Source: Pampus argenteus
Taxonomy: Eukaryota > Chordata > Actinopteri > Scombriformes > Stromateidae
Length of the DNA stretch: 64,000 nt
Direction: 5' to 3'
Assembly: GCA_036937835.1 (NCBI GenBank)
Contig: CM072879.1
Span: 8,302,501-8,366,500 of the forward strand
The notes beneath the pieces are model-generated. The model saw only the letters and a program-made list of their open reading frames with translations. It was not told the origin of the DNA and searched no databases. The position numbers and the translations under genes are program-made. This document shows, piece after piece, positions 1 through 12,880 of this stretch (within the stretch, counting starts at the first letter, position 1; the number at the start of each line of letters is the position of its first letter).

Positions 1-3000
1 GGGCCATGGTCTTTATCTAATATCTAACCCACACGTACGTCACAAATATTACTGACTGCCGCAGTTATTAAAACCATAGTTCAACACATCCAAAAAAAGC
101 TAATCTCTCTGTGCCTACAGTTTGAGCATATACATTTATTAAACCGCATATTTTTAGTTTTTCAAATCTCATTTTCAACAGTCAACCTTCAAAGATTTCT
201 TTGGTAACGCAGGAAGCTGGCAAAGAATTTCTGGGAAATACAATTCAAACTCCGCCACTGTTACTATTATGGCTGAGGAAAACTTCTCCTCCTCTTTATA
301 GTAAATAAACTTTATAATACAATTATTTTTGCATCAAACATGCCCGGATCCCTCTAAACATTGTACAGTTTTAACACAAAAATACAAAACCGTTGTAATG
401 TAATGTGTACAGCATAAAATTGGTTCGAGGTTAGTAAACACAACCAAAGGTCAAGATATATTCTTCACCATCTAAAACATACTGTCCCAATCCTTTTGCT
501 GTCTGTCCGATCTTTTCCTTCACTGCAGCCTGATCTCTCCGCTCTTCCTGTTGACTCAGCAAACTGTCCACATCCTCATTCTGTTGCTCGTTTTGTTCAG
601 TCTGGTCACTTTTAGTCCTGTCTTCTTCTTGTGTGTGTCTCCCTCAGTGATGCTGACCCACTGTTGGCCCTGTCATGTGACAGCTCCTTTGCAGCTGACC
701 ATCACTCACCTTCTCTGTCTAGGCGTAAACTGATTAAGTGTCCACTTGAGCAGGATTAACTAGTGATAATAGGGGGGGTGAAGGTACTCTAAATCACAAC
801 TCTGCTTTTAAACACCTGATTCACTTTTTCAGTGCTGTCAAGAAAGATTACGACTGTTGATCCTGGAGGCAGATTTAACACTTCGATATCCCAGACAGAT
901 AGACTGCACTCATCCACTAAACAGGTAACTGCTTGCGAAAGTTTAAACGTACATCAGTGAGTCAGTTTGTCCAAACCGAAGCTGAAATCTGCAGCCATGC
1001 TGGGTGGCTCCACCAGTGACCTCTGCCAGAAAACACAACACACTACTCAAAACACTGTTATATAGAGCAATAATGCATAAACACACTGAGACAGAGAAAA
1101 GGAGCAAAAAATAGTTAGAAAACTCACACACTCCAAACAGTCTCAGCCACCACGCTTGGAGAGAGAGAGAAAGAGAGAGAGAGAAAAATACAGAGGACGA
1201 TCTGTGTTTGAAGAGACGATGATGAGCAAAGAATGAGAGTAAAAAAAGAGGAATGAACAGAATGCAGTTCAGGCCTCCTAAGATTACTGCATGAAGGTGG
1301 TCTAGCAGCGCAGCTAATTATGTGTGACATTACTGAATAAGCTGTTCCACTTGCTACATTTTATTAAAGGGAGTAAGAGGCTGCACGCCATTATTCATTG
1401 ATTTTAATAGATTGAAAAGTGAGAAGTCAGGAAAGAGCAGAGAAACTGTCTACTGGCCAAGATTCAAACTACATACAGAAAACTTGTATTTTCCAGGTAA
1501 TCAACTTATTGATTTTGAGGGAAAAAAAAAACAACAACATTATGATTTTTTTGGACTGACAGCAACACACTTTGGAATTATACTGTACAAGGTGAGGCGA
1601 GGAATGGTTTTATTGGGACATCACACTTTGACAAGACATAAATGTCTCTGGGCTTAAGGGAGATACAAAATTTGAGTTGCAATGTTTACGTCATGTGAGC
1701 TCTCAAGGCAACTTTGCTTCTAAGCAATCCGGTCATCTTTTTTCTTATGAAGGTTTGTGAAGGGAACCCAGGGCATGTGCTTCAGCGAACTGAAGTTGTT
1801 TAATGTAATGTCTGGAGTCTGTAGATGATGATAAATCACATCCATTACACCAGGTCATGGGGCACGTACCACACAACAACTCTTGTAGTCAGAGGTCAGA
1901 CTGAAGTATTCTAGAGCAACACTGCCAAAAAGTCAGACCCACACACATGCAACAGCATACCGTCATTTCAGCTCAACCACAGACCCACACAATACCAGAA
2001 ACAAAGACACTATCAACAAAGAGGTAGGCAGATGTGTATTGTATAACAAGATTCTCCCAGGCATGAATATGAAACAATATACTGTAATGATTTATAGTTA
2101 GAGGTAAGAAGGATATATAAATGTTTCAACACCCCCAACCTGTTGGTTTCACCTCTTTTGAGGGGGTCCAAGTCTTAATAATTAATCAATAATAATTCAA
2201 ACACTACTATGAATGTTGTCAGTAAAGTGGGTTCTGGTCTATACAAGGCATTAACTAACCTCCAGCTGAGTGAGTTATTGTGCTAATCCACTCATTTGTT
2301 CTCCCTCTCTTTCTGTACAAGACACTTGCCAAATATGTTAATCTACCAGAATATGCCAATTTATTCTACAGGGCAGATTATGATTTTCAGAAAGCAAAGG
2401 TCCCTGACTTAGTCCAAGATACTTCTGGAATCAAATAGCACTTTCTTACATACACACATATCGGTAACAAACATTCACACACATATATATACACAATCTT
2501 TGCGTGCACATGCAAGTTACCAGAGCTACGTAAAGGCATATACAGTACATGCATGCACACATGCCCTGAAACCCATCTGCATGGGGTGAGCTTTGGGAGC
2601 AGCTGTTTTTGTGCATCTCCGGGTTGCCAGTGTGAATTAGAGAGAAGGCTGCTCTGCCTCCTCTAAATGTTTCATGATGTTTACCAGGCTGTTTGTTCTG
2701 AGAGCAGATCAAGGGCGGACCACTCCCACTGGCACCCACCAAAGGGGAGATGGAGGGAATGGGTGGTACAGAAGGGCTGAGGGAAGGAAACAGCGGTGGA
2801 TGAATGGGTTACTATAAAGCTGGTGTGATAGGTGGATGGATCGATAGATGACATGGACATACATTACACCGGGATCACACCTAATCTAATGTAATTAATA
2901 TATGTTGCTGTATGGGCAGAATGCTACTCAAAGGTCTTGTTGCTGGAGTGCAATGAAATAACATTACATAGGTTGTTATCAATCACGTTATCATAATAAT

Positions 3001-4130
3001 AATAATAAAAAAGAGACGAATGATATTCAATATACACATGCATGGTGATAAGTTAATAAGAATAATCAGGATATGGAGCAGTGAACCTAAATGTGTTTCA
3101 AGTTCACTGAAGCAAAAATCTAAGTTGACAGTCGCTGCTGAGTGAAAGTGTAAATCTGATGAATAGAATGAAGGTGAATTGATGGAAATGAATGAAAGAA
3201 AAAAAAAAGATGAAGGGCAGAATTATGAAATCTATTGACTTGAAAAAAATAGTGGAACATGAATGAGATTTGCAGACAATTTGAACACTGAAGACACAAG
3301 ACTGTCTTTCTTAGCCAGTTTATTAAGATTGATTTCACTCATATCTGAAATGTTAGACCCCCCCATGGCTCGTTCCAGTAAGCCATGTCAGTGAGTAAAC
3401 ATGCAACACCAGCGGCATCAAAGTGGCTCACCTACGGTAAATGAAATGTAGCCATCATTATGGTTTTACATCTCACCTGTGCTTTTTTTTTTTACCTTTG
3501 ACAAGTCAAAATGTCATAAAAAGGATCAACTGCCAGCAGTTACTCAGCTTAGCATGTAAAATCTGTGATTTAGGTTAGGGTAAAGTCATGGTCATGTTTA
3601 ACTAGTAACTAGTCTGTGATGGGATACAAACTGCAGTCTGAAAATCTGAAAAGACATGCTACATGTCTATCAAACACTCTGACCTCCACTTCACTAGGCT
3701 ATATAAACGAATCACAACTTTACTGCATTTACAACTGTGTGTTGGCACTGGATGTAAATCATGTGCTGTATCTGTACAGCTGCATCCAATATGGATGCAG
3801 TTCTTGGGGATACTGGGCAGGTTGCCCCCTCTACCTCGGCCTTATCTCAACTCTGCTGTACCATGGATGGCACAGTAAGTCCAAGATGATGGGACCCCAA
3901 GTGATAAAAAGGCACAGGGAATACTTTGTTCTATTTCTTGCCTCCTATCTCATATTAAACAATGAAGAGGAACCCATTAGTATTCTAGCCTGTAGCCTTA
4001 TCGTTCATACACTTCTCTCTTTTCTTAAGCTGCGATGTTGGGCAAATATTTTCTCTCTAATTTACCATTTTTCATCGTTTTCAACCCCTACCCTCCCCCC
4101 CCCATTGCTCCTCACACATCGATTGAAGAC
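1..4130. other. intergenic, no gene recognised
   Basis: This is AT-rich sequence with short A/T runs and a CACA-rich patch (about 2450-2545). The 177-codon open frame starting at 3616 has no recognisable domain, codon signature or splice context. Confidence 0.6.
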
Positions 4131-4144
4131 GATAATTGACATTC

Positions 4145-4325
4145 TCTGACAAGATCAGTGCTGACCTGGAAGTGAGCGGGGGAGCGTTTAGGTGGCGGCG
4201 AAGCTCACAATGCCCCCTCTGTTCTGCCGGTAATTACGCCTGGGGCACGAAGATCGGCCGCTGCTTATTGAATTTATATCAAATAAAACTCCAGAGAAAG
4301 TGCCGGCTGGCAGGGTGATGTAGAA
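4145..4325. other. complex non-coding block, candidate conserved element
   Basis: This is balanced, non-repetitive sequence, including GGTAATTACGCCTGGGGCAC and ATTGAATTTATATCAAATAA, set in an otherwise skewed AT-rich or pyrimidine-rich region. Conservation cannot be tested here. Confidence 0.2.
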
Positions 4326-4389
4326 TTCCCACCATCCAACCCACCACCTCACGCATCCATTATCTCCTCCCTCTGTCCCTCCGCAGCTC

Positions 4390-5230
4390 ATCTACCAAGT
4401 CCTAATTCACTTACTTATTCTGTCATATCTACTTCTTCTCTTTTACTTGTTGGCTCTTTTCTTCATTCTTCCTCTTACTATCTCTATCCCTATTACTACT
4501 ACATTGAAAGCCTATCTGTTTTCACCTTCATCCATTTCTTTTCGCTCGGTCACACCTCTGGAGTTCTGTTTCAAATTCTTTATCTGACTCTCTGGCTGCT
4601 TTACTCTCCCAAAAGCCGGGGGTATCTGTCTTACTCTCTAATGTATATTCCATGCTTTTCCTTCTAAGAGTGCCCTCAGCTGTGTTTCTATCACCGCTCT
4701 GCATTTGTCCTCACCTGGCCTTTCACTCTGCCACTTGGTATCTTCCTCACATGACAATCTCCACTTCATTTGTTCTGTAATCATCCCTCTGCATCCAACA
4801 TTCTCATCACCCCTTTTTTGATTTTTATTATTCCTTTCAAGGGTCATGTTCGAAGCCAAGGGGAATACAAATTGTCCTATATCGCTCTGCATGTTTGCAT
4901 TTTTGTGTCAATCTCAATTAGTGTCAGTACTTCAAGAATACATGATGATATTTTGTCTGTTGCACTGCCGCAGTTTGTCCCTGCCAGTTGTGTTCTGCTC
5001 CCTGCCACTTGGGGGCGACATGACCATATGTTTCCATTTATTAACTAATCTGCAACTGCAGGTCCAGAGCCCCTGCTGTACCTTATACACAGTCCAAAGT
5101 CTCTGGGTAGCTGCACCATCCCATGGGCTCCCTCCTTCTTCCCCCCCTCCCTCTCGTTCTCCCCATCCCTCTTTTCATCCCTCCATTACCACCTCACGCA
5201 CCCTGCACTCCTTAAATCAGCTGCGATAAA
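4390..5230. repeat. pyrimidine-rich low-complexity region (plus strand)
   Basis: The plus strand is dominated by C/T with stretches such as CCTCCTTCTTCCCCCCCTCC (around 5130-5150). Open frames here are compositional. Confidence 0.6.
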
Positions 5231-5329
5231 AACAGATGCCGGATTGAAATGTCACAAGCGTATCTCAAACTGCCAGAACATTAACCTGTTCACCCTTAGG
5301 TGCCTTGCTTTTCTCAAGGGTGGTGGGGG

Positions 5330-5830
5330 GGAGTAAAAGAGGGTGGGAGTTGGAGCATAGTAGGAGAATGTGATGGAGGGAAAAAGAGAGAAAGAGAGGT
5401 AAGGCGAACTGCCATTGATTAAGAGCCCTCATGGGTTACACGGAGTAGGCAGATATACAGGCAGTATAGGGGGAGTGTGGGGAGAAAACAGACAGCGTAA
5501 GCAAAGTAGACAGAAAATACTCCAGTGGCTCAGGGAGGGAGAGAGGGAGGGGAAGAGGGAGATGAGAGAGGTAGTGAGAGCAATAAAGCAGAGAGACAAG
5601 AATAAGCTAGAGAGAGAGACTGAGCAAGAGACACAAAGTCAAAGAGATGAGAAGGAAGATGGAGGGAGAAAGGTGAGAGGTGAGTAAATACTAAAGGAGA
5701 GGTAAAAGAGTGAATGGTAAAAGGTAAGGTTGAGAAAGTCAGGTTATTTATGATGATGACGGCAGGGGTGAGCATTGATCTGGAAAGAGAGTGCGTGGGG
5801 ATACGGAACAGAGAGAGAGAGCAGAACACA
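5330..5830. repeat. purine-rich (GA) low-complexity region
   Basis: The plus strand is strongly purine-biased, with GAGAGAGGGAGGGG-like runs (about 5525-5680). A 90-codon frame across it (Glu/Arg/Lys only) is a composition artefact. With the pyrimidine-rich block at 4390-5230 it makes a strand-asymmetric pair. Confidence 0.6.
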
Positions 5831-6739
5831 GTAGATATGTGCTACATCTCAGTGGGGGCGATTTGGTTGATAATAGGCTGATAAAACCGCCGCCTGCTCT
5901 CAATGCCTGTCATAAATCTTTCATTGTTACTCTCGTCTCCTCCATCTCCCCCTTTTTTTCCACCTTCATTTTCACTTGTATAGCCATCTCATTGGCCTTC
6001 AGCTGTACAATACAACCGTACACAGTTGAAACAGACCAGTGATGCGTTTTAAAATAAGCACAACAGGGGGGAATGTGGCGAGAGAAAAAAAAGGCATAAA
6101 GCTATACAGCTTCCTGCCAGCAATGGCAAAGCCCACAGTGTTTGAGAGTCAAAGTGGATATATCTGAAATGAGCAGCGTGAGCCTTGAGGATTCTCTGTA
6201 AATAGATTGAGAGGGATCAAAATGAAAAGGGTATTGAGAAGAAATCCTTGACTTAGACATGCAGAACTAGTATTAATATTGTCTAACCTGAGGATTTGTT
6301 GAGCCACATCACTACTTCGAAGTCTCATATTTCGCTTCTTCATTTCCACCAACACCGTGATATTCACAGCTATCTCTCGCTTTATTTTCTCCCTTCCTCC
6401 TTCCTCCTGTCTATCTCCTCCTTGTTTCCATGTCTCCTTTCCCTTGACACGACCATAAATCACCAGGACTGAGAGGGTCTTGTTTGCGTTGGGGGGTAAT
6501 TATATGTACCGTATGTAAGCTCTCAGAACATGATGAATTAGCTGCCCTAAATAGGCCACTCCTGACTGACACAGATGGCACTAGCGCCACCAGTAGCCGC
6601 TACTTATCAGAAACAGGTAAATAGGTGAGAAGGCGATGAGAAAATAAATTTAAAAATGGGACCTCGGAAAAGTTCAAATGTAGCTAGTGTTGTTTAGGTA
6701 TACATTTAGAGTCTTAGAGTGTTTTACCGTCTGTTTTTT

Positions 6740-7000
6740 TAAAGTCTCACTATGTGCCTGTAGCACCAAACGGCAGGCAAAGTTAGTAGCTTGCTAGCAA
6801 ACATAGTGGAACATTTAGCAGCTAAAGAGTCGATAGGATAACTTTTGCTAGCTGTGGTGGAGACATAAACAGAGCTAAAAGGATGCTAAATATTGTCCTT
6901 ACCTTTGTCAGGTTGCCAGAAACATGACTCTGAATGAATGTCAATGCTCAATGTCTGCTGGATGTGTGAAAAGGCAATAGTTTGCTAACATGTTAGCCGT
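6740..7000 (+). repeat. probable old interspersed repeat
   Basis: Motifs ACATTTAGCAGCTAAAGAGT, GTGGTGGAGACATAAACAGAG and TTTGCTAACATGTTAGCC resemble a widespread fish repeat known to me from other genomes. No ends or target duplications were identified. Confidence 0.4.
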
Positions 7001-8123
7001 CCATGCATCCATCCAACAAAGAGCAGTTTGTGGTTTCCAGATACATTTTAACAATCAAGCTGTGCTGCAGCAACAAAATGAGAATGGAGAAAGTGGGCAT
7101 CACTAGATGACGATTCATGTTTTATCAAGCAACCTCCAGTCATGAACTTCACATTCTAAGTAGAGCATTACACTGTTAGGCTAAGCTAAATCTGGTTGTT
7201 AGCCTATAGGCATCACAAACACTGTCAAACTGTGGGACTCATTTACTGGCATGTAAGTTTAATGCTTACAATGAAACAACTATGGACTATATAAAACAGT
7301 ACATATGAGGGAAACATCAGCATCAGTAAGCTATATTAGCTTTTGAACTACTGTACAGCAATAATTTATCCCATTGGAAAGAAAATATTATCTTGTCACT
7401 GACTGTTCTGTTTGGCTTGTTTAGTAGAATTAACTAAAATAGGCCTAACTGGATTTTCTGTGAGGCTTTTGGAAGTTTTTAATGCCAAACAATATTAGAT
7501 GCATTTGATGGTTTTTCTTTAATAGCTGAGGCATTACTGAATTAGCATCTCTGGCCTCTTGTGAGGAGGAAAACATTTTGAACACTCCAGCCAAGTAAAG
7601 GAGACTCCAGTCTGCCTGTAATGGGTAAACAAAGACGGAAGTAGGCTGTGTCTCGTTTTGCCTGTGTATCCTCCACTCCATGCCAGCCATTGTTATCCTT
7701 CAGCTGACAAGTGATGTGCAGTGTGTTCCAAACAGCATGACAGAATGCTCTATTGTTTCGTGTCAGCCGGCCAGACTGTGGCAATGAAGGGAGGGAGCAG
7801 GAATAATGTGGCTGGACCAAGGAATACGAAATGAGGGAAGAGGGAGAAAATGGAAGAGGGGGACTGCAAGTGAGGGCAGGGAATGAGGCAAGTCATGAAA
7901 ATACATTTATCTTCTGGCATATGAATAATCTTTTTGCCACCCAGCCCCCTCCCTATCTACCCATGCATAATGTTTTTCTTCATCACTGGCAACAGTGCCT
8001 TTGAATAGCTTTATAAAAGTGAGATGCAAAGAAAGAAAGAAGGCAGATGGGTGAGAGAAAACGACTTGCAGACATAGTTGGTAGCCTCAATGTGTCTAGG
8101 GGATACAGTACATAGGCAGGCAG

Positions 8124-8173
8124 GCACGCGCACGCACACGCACACGCGCACACACACACACACACACACACAC
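8124..8173. repeat. CA/CG dinucleotide repeat
   Basis: Alternating purine-pyrimidine tract CACGCGCACGCACACGC grading into (CA)n. It is preceded by GGCA units. Confidence 0.9.
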
Positions 8174-11100
8174 TGCTGGACATTCACTAATACCACAGTT
8201 CTGAGTTGTATTTATGGCTCTTCTGATGGTCACCATGACAATATGACACATGGTGGAAATTTTTCTCCCTAGAAGCTGCCCACCTACACATAGACACGCA
8301 TACACACGATTTGTCACACATGCATGCAGACACCCAATCTGACATTAAGGTCAGGATAATATATCTGTGAGAGCAATTATGTGTTTTGGTATGTGTGTTC
8401 ACCGTGCAGTGTGTGTTTGGAGGAGACGGGTAGGGGGTCGTGACTTTGTCGGTGTCTTTTGCAGGGTGTTAAATCTGTCTCATCTTACCTTGAGGACGAA
8501 TCTCTATCTTCTTGGCTGTGGCACCTCTGGTCCGCCAGTGTCTCTTGCTCTCCTCTTCTACCGCCTTTCACTCCCTTCTCTCCATGTCTCATTGGCACAG
8601 TCCTCCTCTCTCAGCGGAGGTGTGTGCAGATCCAGCTGGTGTGTGCCATGCTCTGCTGCTTGGTACTGCTCAGTAATGGCTGCAGTGGCCAATAGAGCAT
8701 CTGGACATGCACGCACACACACACACAAATACATGCTTAGACACACATAAAACACACGCGCACACACACAGGCAAGAGGAAAGTCTTCCCAGAGACTCAC
8801 TATTCATTTCCTTCATTACCATATTGCCAGAGAGAACAGGGACAGGTGGGGTGGGGGGCTGTTGTTTCACCCTGGAGTGCCATCCAACTGCCTTGGAATA
8901 GCTTTCACTATGATGACGATTACTATGATGGCACCTATCCATCTTCATCAAACCAGAAAACGCCATGGGAGTAAAGGTTTAAACCTGAACTTACAATTGC
9001 TGGATTTTATCCTAAACTGGCATTTGTAACAATACAGTACCAAACACAAGAGCTCTGTAAACAAATCCATCTTCGTTACAAGGCACCTAAATGTTGCCAC
9101 ATGCTGCTAACCACTACGTAAAGGCTATCTCATGTTAGTCAAGTCTGAGGATACTCAAAGAAAAAAAAAAAAAAGACCACAGCAAAATCAGATACATCTC
9201 AGATAGTAGGCCAATACGTAAATATAGAAATTCCAGTTCTGCTCTGGTGTTTCTGTACTTGCAGGTTTCGGGATTTATTACATCCAAATTGCATCATAAA
9301 TCCGACTGCAGTGATTCTGAAAACCCACAGTGTTCGGGCGATGGCTCTCTGCTGGCTCCATTCCTTCATCCATTCAGGGGTAGTGTGTGTGTTTTGAGAT
9401 TGGGTGTACAGGGAGATAGTAATGGTGCCATTTAGCTAATGCTACGGAAGGCAGCATTTTCAGTCCCATTGAGATTTAATGCAGGAACAAGTGGGTCCAT
9501 CACAGTTTTTCCTTGAATTTGTGTGTACACTTGGAGAAAAAAAAAAAAAATGCAATTTTGGGCAATTCGAGTTTTTATACACACAGTATTCACAACAGGA
9601 TAAAAGAAAGACACCTGCTGTGCTGAGTAGAAATTCACAACAGTCACAAACCCAAAGCAGTCACGGATTTCTCAAGGATCATTTCATCTGCTAGTCTGTG
9701 TACTGACTTGTACCTGGACAACTTGTATCCCTCTTTGTCTCACTCCGTCTCACTGTAACTTTAAAATGCCCTAAGCATCTAATTGCATTTATTTAAGTGA
9801 TAATTCAAAAACCAAGTGTGAAAAGTAGGAAATGCGCTGAGCTCCAAACGCACTGTATAAGGTGCACGGTTGTGGCAATGATTAAAACAAACAGAACACT
9901 GGCACTCACAGATCAATAGTCTTCTATTTGTTGTGGGGAAAAAAAAAAACACAACATATTTCAGCTAAAGCGCTGATGATGGATTTTCGCCAAATATTTT
10001 GCTTGCTACTCCTTAAGGGAGATGTAGGCTCACTCAGAGGAGAGGTGAGGGGCCTTCACCCAGGAGACGGGCTCGATTTCGCTCAGGGGGATTATAGCTC
10101 GGCATTATTTCAATGATCAAAACCGTTACCACACACGACACACTGCCAGTTCAGCTAAACAGCTGCACAGCTTACCACACTCTCCCATTTTTAGGTCACT
10201 TGACTTCATCCACAGCAATCTCGATCTGATTTTCCTATTATATCGTAGTTGAGCATAATGTTCGACCGTTTATAATTCAGCTATGAAAACTGCAAGCTGC
10301 TGATTAAAATCAGGACACATCCACAAATGATAATTGAGTTCTTATTAACGCTAAGCTGCCTGGCCATGATAGTCTCACATCTGTGGAGTTGGCCTTGCAT
10401 GTGTCTCACTGATGTATAAGTGCTTTTTATTGGGTTTTAGCTTTTCCAATGTTGCCTGATTTACTTGCATGCACGGACATATACACATATGCATATGCAA
10501 AGAGATAAAAACGTGCAAAGTCTTTTTTTGCAGCCATAAATACAAAGTTCAGGAAGGTTTCAAAAGACAGGGGTAACAATTGCAGTTGTAACTCACACTA
10601 GCTCTTACCCACTGTAAAACTCCCTTTGCAGACAGTGCTTCTGTCTATTATAATCCATTTTTCATTTTTAATACTAGTGCCATATTTCCAGGTGATGTGG
10701 GAATGACTAGTGAAAAGTAACTAGTACCTGCATAGCTATTCAGTATCCCCAGTTCTTTTCTAGATTTGAACAATAAAACCAGTAAACCAATTGTGAGGGA
10801 TTATTCCTGAACTCAGGATTGTGTTGAACAATTTAATATAACTAGGTTTTTAACTGTCCCTTCCTAAGATCGCTATTTAATTTATTTCTATGAGCTCTCT
10901 GTTAGCCCTTAAGTTTCTGCCATTTTTCACACTAACATTTATTATGCATCTTTTTTGCTTCAAAATATGCCTGTATTTTATATTGACATTTAATGTTAAA
11001 CCATGCTGTTTTTTTCCTTTTCCACATTTTTCTAGGGAAAGTAACTTTTACCAATCATGATTCGGCATAATATCCCAATTATGTAACAGATTATCCGAAG

Positions 11101-11509
11101 TATCTTAACTGTATATTTTTCACATACTCCTGTGTTCCCCTTTTTTTACTCCTTTACTAATCTCTTCCCCGTCTTTTGTAACAGGATCCTTCCTTACATC
11201 AGCCCTTTAAGAAGATTTCAAGACTTTCTCATAGTGCATTAGTACACATACACAAGCATCACTATTGACTATTTTCTATACACACTTATCTCCAGTAATA
11301 TTACAGTATGATTACTGCATGACTCCACCTGATTATGTTGATTCTTGATTCAACACTTGGAAGCCCATGTCGTTCAGTCAAGTCTGGTAGCCAATGTCTA
11401 TATGGTATGTTTTTGTTTCTCTTTATCTTTCACATTTTAGTGAAATCCAGGATTTCTAGTTGACTTCTTACGCCACACACATTTAGGGTAATAGTCCACA
11501 GGTCCTGAT

Positions 11510-12060
11510 GCCAGTGGCCTTCTATTTGTACTACGGGTTTGTCCAATAAGTCAATCCCCAGAGCTTTCTAGTCAACATCATCGCATCCAATCAGGAAAAG
11601 GTCATCGAGGCTGTTGATGGTGATGTATTTACCAGCCTTCTTGCAAATATCTTTGCCATCTCTGATAATTGTGTATTCGCATTTCACCTCAGCATATTTA
11701 GGCAGTTTATACCACAGATTTGTAAGGTCCTCACAGATTAACATATAATCAGATTAACTGAACATATAATTTTTTCACTCATTCCTGTTCATAAATCTGA
11801 ATATCACTGGACACTTCTTACCTTGCTTCGGGGTGCTGTTAAAATATCCCGCTCCTTTACATCCAAGCTGGCCGTTGTAGCAAGTCGTCACACTTTCTCT
11901 ATCAGCTGGTCCTCACTCTTTTCACCATCCTGCTCCTCCTCGATACTGTTGATTCAGACATTTACCTTCAGGCTGTACTGTTCAAGCTCATCTTCTTTGT
12001 ATTTGTAGCTCTGAATGTTATCGATTTTTCTCTTGTCAACGGATAAGTCCAGTAGTTGTT
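11510..12060 (-). pseudogene. decayed LINE ORF1-like sequence
   Basis: The minus strand reads in one broken frame. Near 12000-11940 it has KEDELEQYSLKVNV then a TGA (11954-11956) then INSIEEEQDGEKSEDQ. Near 11725-11575 it has ICEDLTNLWYKLPKYAEV, then IIRDGKDICKK and INSLDDLFLIGCDD, followed by a TAG. This order matches L1-like ORF1 proteins: the end of a coiled coil with ELEQYSRR..NxRI in the RRM, then the C-terminal NEDLT...RDGKI...I.SLDDL pattern. The stop where Arg is expected after VNV is consistent with CpG decay (CGA to TGA). The element's reverse transcriptase was not found nearby. Confidence 0.55.
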
Positions 12061-12858
12061 TCACAGCACAGCGTTGACAATAGCAAGTATAGCTGCTTTG
12101 ATGGTAATCATTACTTTTTTAGTTAGGAGTGAAAACTTCTATAGAGGCACTATAGAAGAGGCACTACTCTTTTTCTTTATCATAAACGAGGTGTTTTTTT
12201 TGTTCACGGCACTCTTGTTCGCAGTTTGAGCAAGGTGGTCATCCAACTTTTCTCGTGACTTTTCCGTGTCAACCTCATCCACAAAACTTGTTTTAGTACG
12301 TTCTTGTCAACAATGAGGCCATCCTATAGGTTTGGATCTGAGGTTGGTTCACCTGTTCAAACCCTTTCCAGTAGAACTTTCATAAGTCTCCCAACAAGCG
12401 ATTATATTAACTGCATTTTCCATTTAACATTCACTGAGGTTAGATAGCAGAATGCCGCACCACAGATGAGATGTGGCTCTGGTGTGAACTTGGTGACAGT
12501 AAAATAAAGTTATATGAAGCCAAAAAATAATGTAATATACAACTATAGAAAGAACAACTTTAACATTTTGAATAAATCAATCATGACAGACTAATTACAA
12601 CATTTCTTAGCCAACCATCTTAACACGTGTAAATGTTTTCTTCTCTACTGGCTCTTGTGAGAGCCTATTAAAATGGCCACAGTAACAGTGGAGCTCACTT
12701 AACATGTCAAACTCTCATTATTGCAGCAAGACCTCATTTAGATGCTGATACCCAATCAAAAGCTTAATGATGAACAATAGCTGAATCACACAGTCGAGTG
12801 AAACACCTCTTTTCATCTCTAAGTCTAAAGTATGACGGACGTTTAAAATCAGAAAGAT

Positions 12859-12880
12859 TATATATATATATATATATATA
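12859..12880. repeat. (TA)11 microsatellite
   Basis: An uninterrupted TA repeat in AT-rich intergenic DNA. Confidence 0.95.

Larger units (their letters stand above)
5831..11400. other. intergenic, no gene recognised
   Basis: This contains CA/CG repeats at 8124-8173 and 8709-8770, short A runs (9164-9175, 9537-9550), and the old repeat around 6740-7000. Nothing else is supported. Confidence 0.6.

Noticed and set aside
3616..4149. 177-codon open frame on the plus strand
   Set aside because: The residues look random, there is an overlapping open frame in another phase, and no homologue or splice sites are recognised.
5415..5687. 90-codon Arg/Glu/Lys-rich frame
   Set aside because: It is a direct translation of GA-rich low-complexity DNA.
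8078..8272. Open frames on both strands rich in Thr-His or Cys-Val
   Set aside because: These are translated CA/GT repeats, as at 44163-44429, 46530-46736 and 60073-60417.
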